36,230 nt of DNA. It comes from Methanomicrobiales archaeon. GTDB lineage: Archaea; Halobacteriota; Methanomicrobia; Methanomicrobiales; Methanomicrobiaceae. The notes beneath the pieces were generated by a model. That model did no database searches, was not told where the DNA came from, and saw only the letters and a program-made list of their open reading frames with translations. Positions 32,248 to 36,230 of this stretch are shown piece by piece (position 1 is the stretch's first letter; each line of letters opens with the position of its first letter). The position numbers and the translations under genes were made by a program. The stretch spans positions 1 through 36,230 of the forward strand of contig JAAEEQ010000012.1 of NCBI GenBank assembly GCA_013415665.1. Direction: 5' to 3'.

Positions 32248-32931
32248 CTATCCCTCGCGCTCGACCGTCCACGTCAGCAGCACCCCGTCGTCGCATTGAC
32301 GCATTCCCGCCAGTTTCAAACGTGTAAACTCCCTTTCAAGGGCAAATCCACTGCCGTCCGCCGGTGTCGGGGCACTGGCGCCCCCGATGACCATGTTGCC
32401 GACAAACGTGATGAACTCGTCGACGAGATCCTCGGCAAAGAGCGACCAGATCAGCGTCCCGCCCCCTTCAACCATGACCCTTCGCACTCCTTCCGTGTGC
32501 AGAAATGCCAGGAGGGCGGACATATCGACCTTTTCGTCCCCGAAAACCCTGACCTCCGCAAAGGGGGCGAGCCGGCTGATGCGTTCCTCCGGTGCCTGCC
32601 GCGATACCGCGATGATTCTTCTTCCGGGGCCTTTGTGCAGGATATCGGCGTCCGGTGGCGTCCGGGCTCTGCTGTCGATGACAATCCTGACGGGGTTTTC
32701 CAGGGCTCCCGTCTGGACACGCATGGCTTTTAGTTCGGAAGATTTTACGGTCAGTGATGGATTGTCGGCAAGGACGGTCCCGATTCCCACCATGACCGCA
32801 TCGCTTCCCGCCTTGATGCGATCGACACGGGCAAAGTCCTCACGTCCCGAAATTTTCACCTGTCGCCGTTCCCGCGTTGAGAGTTTACCGTCCGCGCTCA
32901 TGGCGAGGTTGACAAAGACGAACGGGCGCAT
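32248..32931 (-). CDS. arfC: 2,5-Diamino-6-ribosylamino-4(3H)-pyrimidinone 5'-phosphate reductase
   Basis: A 227-residue reductase of the RibD C-terminal/RIB7 family, which in archaea reduces the ribosyl side chain early in riboflavin and F420 synthesis, before deamination. MRPFVFVNLAMSADGKLST (1-19) is the family N-terminus, GSDAVMVGIGTVLADNPSLTV holds the NADPH loop, and VMVEGGGTLIWSLFAEDLVDE is the C-terminal motif. There is no fused deaminase domain, as expected for archaea. ATG 32931 has a TATA box (32971-32976) about 42 bases upstream. The membrane glycosyltransferase-like gene follows. Confidence 0.9.
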   Translation of the reverse strand: MRPFVFVNLAMSADGKLSTRERRQVKISGREDFARVDRIKAGSDAVMVGIGTVLADNPSLTVKSSELKAMRVQTGALENPVRIVIDSRARTPPDADILHKGPGRRIIAVSRQAPEERISRLAPFAEVRVFGDEKVDMSALLAFLHTEGVRRVMVEGGGTLIWSLFAEDLVDEFITFVGNMVIGGASAPTPADGSGFALEREFTRLKLAGMRQCDDGVLLTWTVEREG

Positions 32932-32967
32932 GCTCCATCGTGTGCAGGAATGAGTGTTGAATGTTTT

Positions 32968-32980
32968 GGATATAATGTGA
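32968..32980 (-). promoter_or_regulatory. Probable TATA box of arfC
   Basis: On the minus strand CATTATATCC is centred near 32973, about 42 bases before the arfC ATG, leaving a leader of about 15 bases. Confidence 0.45.
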
Positions 32981-33103
32981 AAAAGCAGCGGGCCCCTCTT
33001 GTTGGCGATATATCTTTTGGTGTCCGCCTGCCGCCGCCATCGCTGTCAATCAATGCTGATAATCGAATTCATTTCAAAAAATGGCTGAAATTCTGGCTTC
33101 AAA

Positions 33104-33122
33104 AGAAAAACCATATATATGT
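33104..33122 (+). promoter_or_regulatory. Probable BRE and TATA box of the histidine kinase gene
   Basis: GAAAAACC followed by ATATATATG (about 33112-33120) is a textbook archaeal BRE/TATA pair, centred about 31 bases before ATG 33147, so the transcript is nearly leaderless. The rest of the spacer (32981-33100) has no supported gene; a short dyad ATTTCA/TGAAAT (33070-33091 region) is the only other structure seen. Confidence 0.55.
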
Positions 33123-33146
33123 AACGCGGAGTTAATTTAATTAATC

Positions 33147-34979
33147 ATGCATTCCGGGTTTTTTGCATCGCCTATCCTTCGGGACCTCGGTCTCCGGGAA
33201 AGCGATCTGGTAAAAATCTGGGTTATCGCCTGTTTTGTAATGGTGTCGGTTCTCGTCACCGTGTTCTCGTTCACCGTTCCCACCGGTGCAGTCTATCCGG
33301 CACTGCTCTTCCTCTTCCCCCAGCTGTATTACATCCCCATCGTGCTCATCTCGATATGGTATCCGCGATACGGGCTGCAATGCACGATATTGCTGGTTGT
33401 CGCGTTCCTCGGGATAACGTCGTATTATTACTATCTGGGCACGCCCATCGATCCGTTCATCCTCGGCATCAATGCTGCCATGTACCTCTGGGTTGTGGTC
33501 GCAACGACCCAGCTTGCCAAGGAGGGCGGGCTCTTAAACGTCAAGTACTGGAACGTGTTTAAAAATGCGGAAGCCGGGATGTTTCTCTGCAACGATATGA
33601 ATATGAAGATCGTCGATGCGAACCAGAAACTCGGCGAGCTGCTGGGGTACGAGCCCTCCGAACTCCGGGGGCTTCCCGCAGAAGAGCTCTGGGAGAATCC
33701 GCAGGACGGGGCGACCATCCTGAAGGAATGCAGCGAAAAGGGCTCTGTGGTCGAGCGAAAAGTCCGCTTCCTCGGCAAATCGGGGGAGCTTATGACGGCG
33801 CTCCTGTCCTGCAAGAAGACGATGGAGCAGCAGTACATCGAATGCACGGTGTTTGACATAACCAAAATCGAAAAAGAGGAGATCGATCTTAAAGAGGCGA
33901 AAGAGCAGCTGCAGTACCTGGTGAACTCGTCGCAGGATCTTATCTTCATGCAGGACGGCTCAGGGAGATTCCTTCAGTTCCACTGGGCGAAAGCGCCTGA
34001 ATACGGCATCGATACGGTCGAGATAATCGGAAAAACCCTCTCCGATCTCTTTCCCCAGAACGTGGCAGATGCGCACAACAGAAGGATACGGGAGGTGTTC
34101 CGGCACGGCCAGACGATCAATTTTGATTTCACGGTAACGCTGAAGGGAACGGAGCGTGTTTTTTCGACGCTTCTTGGCCCTGTCGCGGACCAGTCCGGCA
34201 AGACAATCGGCGTGATCGGCACGATGCGGGACGTCACCGACGGGCTGCAACAGGACCTGACCTATATGCAGCTCGAGCGCGAGCTTGATCGCTGGCGGAA
34301 TTTCATCAACACGGCTGCCCACGAGTTGCGAACGCCCCTGCAGCCGATTCTCGGGTACCTTCACCTTATTCTTGAAGATCCGTCGAGCTATGCCCTTGAT
34401 TCGGAAACGGTCAAACTGCTGCGTCTCTGTCTTGAAAATGTCGAACGGGAGCGCCGTGTCGTAGACCGGATGCTCGAGCTTGGCATCATGGATTCATGCA
34501 AGATCCAGCTGAAAGTGACGGAGTTCTCGCTCCGCCAGCTGATCAGCACGGTGACCAGAATTGGCGGATACGATCTGCAGGCGGAGTTCAACTGCCTGAT
34601 ATCGCCCGATGTGACCATCTGTGCCGACCGGGACCGCCTCTATCAGGTGCTTGACGGAATCATATCCAATGCGGTCCGGTACAGCAATCCGCCGCGGATT
34701 GTCAAGATTGACTATTCGACCGATGAGCAGCACCATTTCATCTCGATAAAGGATAACGGGATCGGTATTGCGAAAAAGTCGCAGAAGGCCATTTTCGAAC
34801 CTTTCTACCTTGCTGACTCGGAAAAGCTTGCCCGTGAATACGGCCGTATAGGGCTCGGGCTTTCAATCGCCCAGAAATATGTCGATATGCATAAAGGAAA
34901 AATCATCGTGGACAGCGAACCCGGAGCCGGGAGCACCTTTACGGTGCAGCTGCCGAAGGTGGTGTGCGATGAGCCCTAA
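33147..34979 (+). CDS. Membrane PAS-domain sensor histidine kinase
   Basis: A 610-residue sensor kinase. Four membrane segments (about 22-42, 50-71, 77-95, 103-121) form the N-terminal sensor or anchor. Two PAS domains follow, about 135-245 (IVDANQKLGELLGYEPSEL) and about 255-375 (PEYGIDTVEIIGKTLSDLFP). The HisKA box is NTAAHELRTPLQPILGYL with the phosphorylated His392; the ATPase domain has an N box (ISNAVRYSN), DNGIGIAKKSQ and GRIGLGLSIAQKYVDMH. The signal is unknown. The last 11 bases overlap the response regulator gene, so they form a cognate pair. Confidence 0.93.
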   Translation: MHSGFFASPILRDLGLRESDLVKIWVIACFVMVSVLVTVFSFTVPTGAVYPALLFLFPQLYYIPIVLISIWYPRYGLQCTILLVVAFLGITSYYYYLGTPIDPFILGINAAMYLWVVVATTQLAKEGGLLNVKYWNVFKNAEAGMFLCNDMNMKIVDANQKLGELLGYEPSELRGLPAEELWENPQDGATILKECSEKGSVVERKVRFLGKSGELMTALLSCKKTMEQQYIECTVFDITKIEKEEIDLKEAKEQLQYLVNSSQDLIFMQDGSGRFLQFHWAKAPEYGIDTVEIIGKTLSDLFPQNVADAHNRRIREVFRHGQTINFDFTVTLKGTERVFSTLLGPVADQSGKTIGVIGTMRDVTDGLQQDLTYMQLERELDRWRNFINTAAHELRTPLQPILGYLHLILEDPSSYALDSETVKLLRLCLENVERERRVVDRMLELGIMDSCKIQLKVTEFSLRQLISTVTRIGGYDLQAEFNCLISPDVTICADRDRLYQVLDGIISNAVRYSNPPRIVKIDYSTDEQHHFISIKDNGIGIAKKSQKAIFEPFYLADSEKLAREYGRIGLGLSIAQKYVDMHKGKIIVDSEPGAGSTFTVQLPKVVCDEP

Positions 34980-35331
34980 GGTCATGGTCATCGACGATGA
35001 CCTTCCCACCCTTGAGGTGATGAAGCTCCTGCTCCCACGACTCGGGTGGGATCCGATTATGGTTAGCAACGCGGTGGAAGCGCTCGATCTGCTTGAAAAA
35101 GAAAAACCGAGGCTTATCCTTCTTGATATCATGATGTCCCCGTTGAATGGCTGGGAATTTCTCAAAAAACTCAGGGAAAAACCGGAAATGCGCGATATCC
35201 CCGTGCTGCTGTTCACCGCAAAACATATCTGGCCGGAGGAGTTCTCGCTCTATGCCGAGGGCGTTGTCGGGGTCCTGGAAAAACCGGTGCTGCCGTCCGA
35301 TCTGCGCCGCGTCCTCGAGCAGTTCGCGTAA
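34969..35331 (+). CDS. Single-domain response regulator
   Basis: A 120-residue receiver domain and nothing more. The acidic pocket is IDDD (8-11), the phosphorylation site Asp53 (LILLDIMM), and the switch residues Thr83 (LLFTAK) and Lys105 (LEKPV). With no output domain it must act by protein contact, as CheY does, or pass phosphate onward. ATG 34969 overlaps the kinase gene by 11 bases. Archaeal two-component systems often end in such stand-alone receivers. Nothing downstream looks like an obvious target. Confidence 0.92.
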   Translation: MSPKVMVIDDDLPTLEVMKLLLPRLGWDPIMVSNAVEALDLLEKEKPRLILLDIMMSPLNGWEFLKKLREKPEMRDIPVLLFTAKHIWPEEFSLYAEGVVGVLEKPVLPSDLRRVLEQFA

Positions 35332-35522
35332 ACCGGGCGGCTCCGGCTTCATCCACGGTTCATTTACTTTCCTGCAGAATAAACCGTAATGCCGAACCTC
35401 TTCCAATCAGATTATCCCGCATGAACGTACTTCGGGTATGCACAGGGGTGCTCCTCTGCTGCCTTATCGCGGGTGCCTTTGGCGTGGGCATGTCTCGAGA
35501 GCGGAACACGGATCCGGGTTTC

Positions 35523-36001
35523 TCACCCCTGCACTAACAGCCGCAGCGATGCCGAATTCATGCAATAACGCATATGCGTCGGGGGAGGGCCGTCGTCGAA
35601 GACATGGCCGAGATGGGCATCGCAGCGGGCGCAGAGCACTTCCGTGCGGACATAGCCGAGATCCGTATCCTGTGCCGTCGCAATGTTTTCACGGGCAATC
35701 GGCGCGCTGAAACTCGGCCATCCCGTGCCCGAATCAAATTTCGCATCCGAAGAGAAGAGGGCCGTTCCGCAACAGGCGCAGACATAGATCCCCTTCTTTT
35801 TGCAGTCATGGTATTTCCCGGTTTCCCGGTGAACGGCCGTTCGGTCTCCTTTTTCCGGGCGATGCGGTAGACGAGGGGCGGGAGCATCCCCCGCCATTCG
35901 GCATCGCTCCTGATGACCTTCTCGCGGAGTTCCGTCGTCCCCGTCTCCGGGATGAAGATGGGAATCACCGGCGGTTTTATTTCTTCAGAACGGGTGGGCA
36001 T
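35523..36001 (-). pseudogene. msrB: Methionine sulfoxide reductase B, frameshifted by an 8-bp tandem duplication
   Basis: An MsrB-like gene split in two frames. The first part (from ATG 36001) runs through [20 protein letters not shown] and ETERPFTG; the family continues KYHD, but here the reading shifts. The second part, in the other frame, carries [47 protein letters not shown] and RYCMNSASL with the catalytic Cys, and both zinc CxxC pairs. At the break TTTCCCGG occurs twice in tandem (35814-35821, 35822-35829); removing one copy restores one frame. All catalytic residues are otherwise intact, so the loss is recent, reversible or a sequencing error. Confidence 0.85.
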
Positions 36002-36065
36002 AGCTATCAGCGTTGTTCTGCGCCGTTCAGACTTTGTTGTTTCGGTCGGAAAAACGGTATGCGGA

Positions 36066-36230
36066 TTACATCTGTCGGCGGCCAAGGGCGCAGACCGCGA
36101 TGCATCCGGTGATCATGGCGATTGGGACTGCCGGCGACGGGAATTCGGGCACCGGGATATCGTCCTCGATGGTGGTGGTTTCCACCACACCATTCTGGCA
36201 GCCTGCTTCGTCGCTTCTGACACTGACCGC
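36066..36230 (-). CDS. C-terminus of a PEF-CTERM surface protein (partial)
   Basis: The last 54 residues of a protein that continues beyond the window. It ends VPEFPSPAVPIAMITGCIAVCALGRRQM: a PEF motif, one hydrophobic segment and a basic tail. This is the tripartite sorting signal that archaeosortases recognise on surface proteins of methanogens, where the tail is removed and the protein is attached to lipid. A Thr/Asp/Glu-rich stretch (VVETTTIEDDI) comes before it. The rest of the protein is not visible, so its function is unknown. Confidence 0.75.
   Translation of the reverse strand, partial: AVSVRSDEAGCQNGVVETTTIEDDIPVPEFPSPAVPIAMITGCIAVCALGRRQM

Noticed and set aside
32950-33135. 61-residue plus-strand frame before the histidine kinase
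   Set aside because: It covers the promoter of arfC and the TATA box of the kinase and lacks a ribosome binding site.
35421-35537. 38-residue frame with a hydrophobic start (MNVLRVCTGVLLCCLIAG)
   Set aside because: It resembles a signal peptide, but it has no ribosome binding site or clear promoter, stops soon after, and runs into the end of msrB. It may be the remnant of a secreted protein; evidence is too thin for a gene call.

Overview
This window is archaeal and methanogen-like, most likely from the Methanomicrobiales (inference). The evidence is archaeal-only information genes (L44e, S27e, aIF2-alpha, Nop10, small primase subunit, GINS, archaeal-type ProRS), sn-glycerol-1-phosphate dehydrogenase and a geranylgeranyl reductase for archaeal lipids, pyruvoyl-dependent arginine decarboxylase, and an anaerobic cobalamin cluster. 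Genes are packed tightly, with many ATGA overlaps, and several promoters sit so close to their start codons that the mRNAs are probably leaderless. I saw no tRNA, rRNA, CRISPR array or insertion sequence.

Layout. (1) 89-2118: a TrkA potassium-channel subunit converges on a geranylgeranyl reductase/ferredoxin pair. (2) 2324-12629: cobalamin region. An eight-gene operon cbiT-L-F-G-H-C-D-E (+) converges on the cobalt ECF transporter cbiM-N-Q-O (-); cobB/cbiA is divergent from cbiM. No cbiJ or cobaltochelatase is present. (3) 12711-12890: a small 59-aa gene. (4) 12966-19936: a long (-) block of information genes: UPF0058, elp3, priS, GINS, L44e, S27e, aIF2-alpha, nop10, a PAC2 proteasome-assembly-chaperone family gene and an EndoQ-like PHP nuclease. 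(5) 20010-25281: ADP-ribosylglycohydrolase, UPF0179, egsA, a DUF63/SpoIIM-like membrane gene pair and proS. (6) 25320-31208: zinc-ribbon protein, pdaD, a ~390-bp AT-rich gene-free stretch, a decayed ferritin gene, a two-subunit 2-oxoacid:ferredoxin oxidoreductase, a membrane protein and a lipoprotein. (7) 31241-36230: membrane glycosyltransferase-like protein, arfC (riboflavin/F420 pathway), a PAS histidine kinase with response regulator, a frameshifted msrB, and the C-terminus of a PEF-CTERM surface protein.

Most notable observations. About 100 bp upstream of pdaD (26467-26566) split cleanly into ten units of 9-11 bp (mean 10.0), each an A/T tract opened by C or CG: a helically phased array. 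A 17-bp motif (16/17 identical) lies upstream of both cbiT and cbiM, next to palindromes, and is a candidate cobalt/B12 operator. CbiC appears to carry Ile where the family has its catalytic His. CbiO has an unexplained ~110-residue C-terminal domain. egsA and DUF63 start only 12 bp apart, each with its TATA box inside the other gene. Two oxidative-stress genes are broken: ferritin by three lesions and msrB by an 8-bp tandem duplication.
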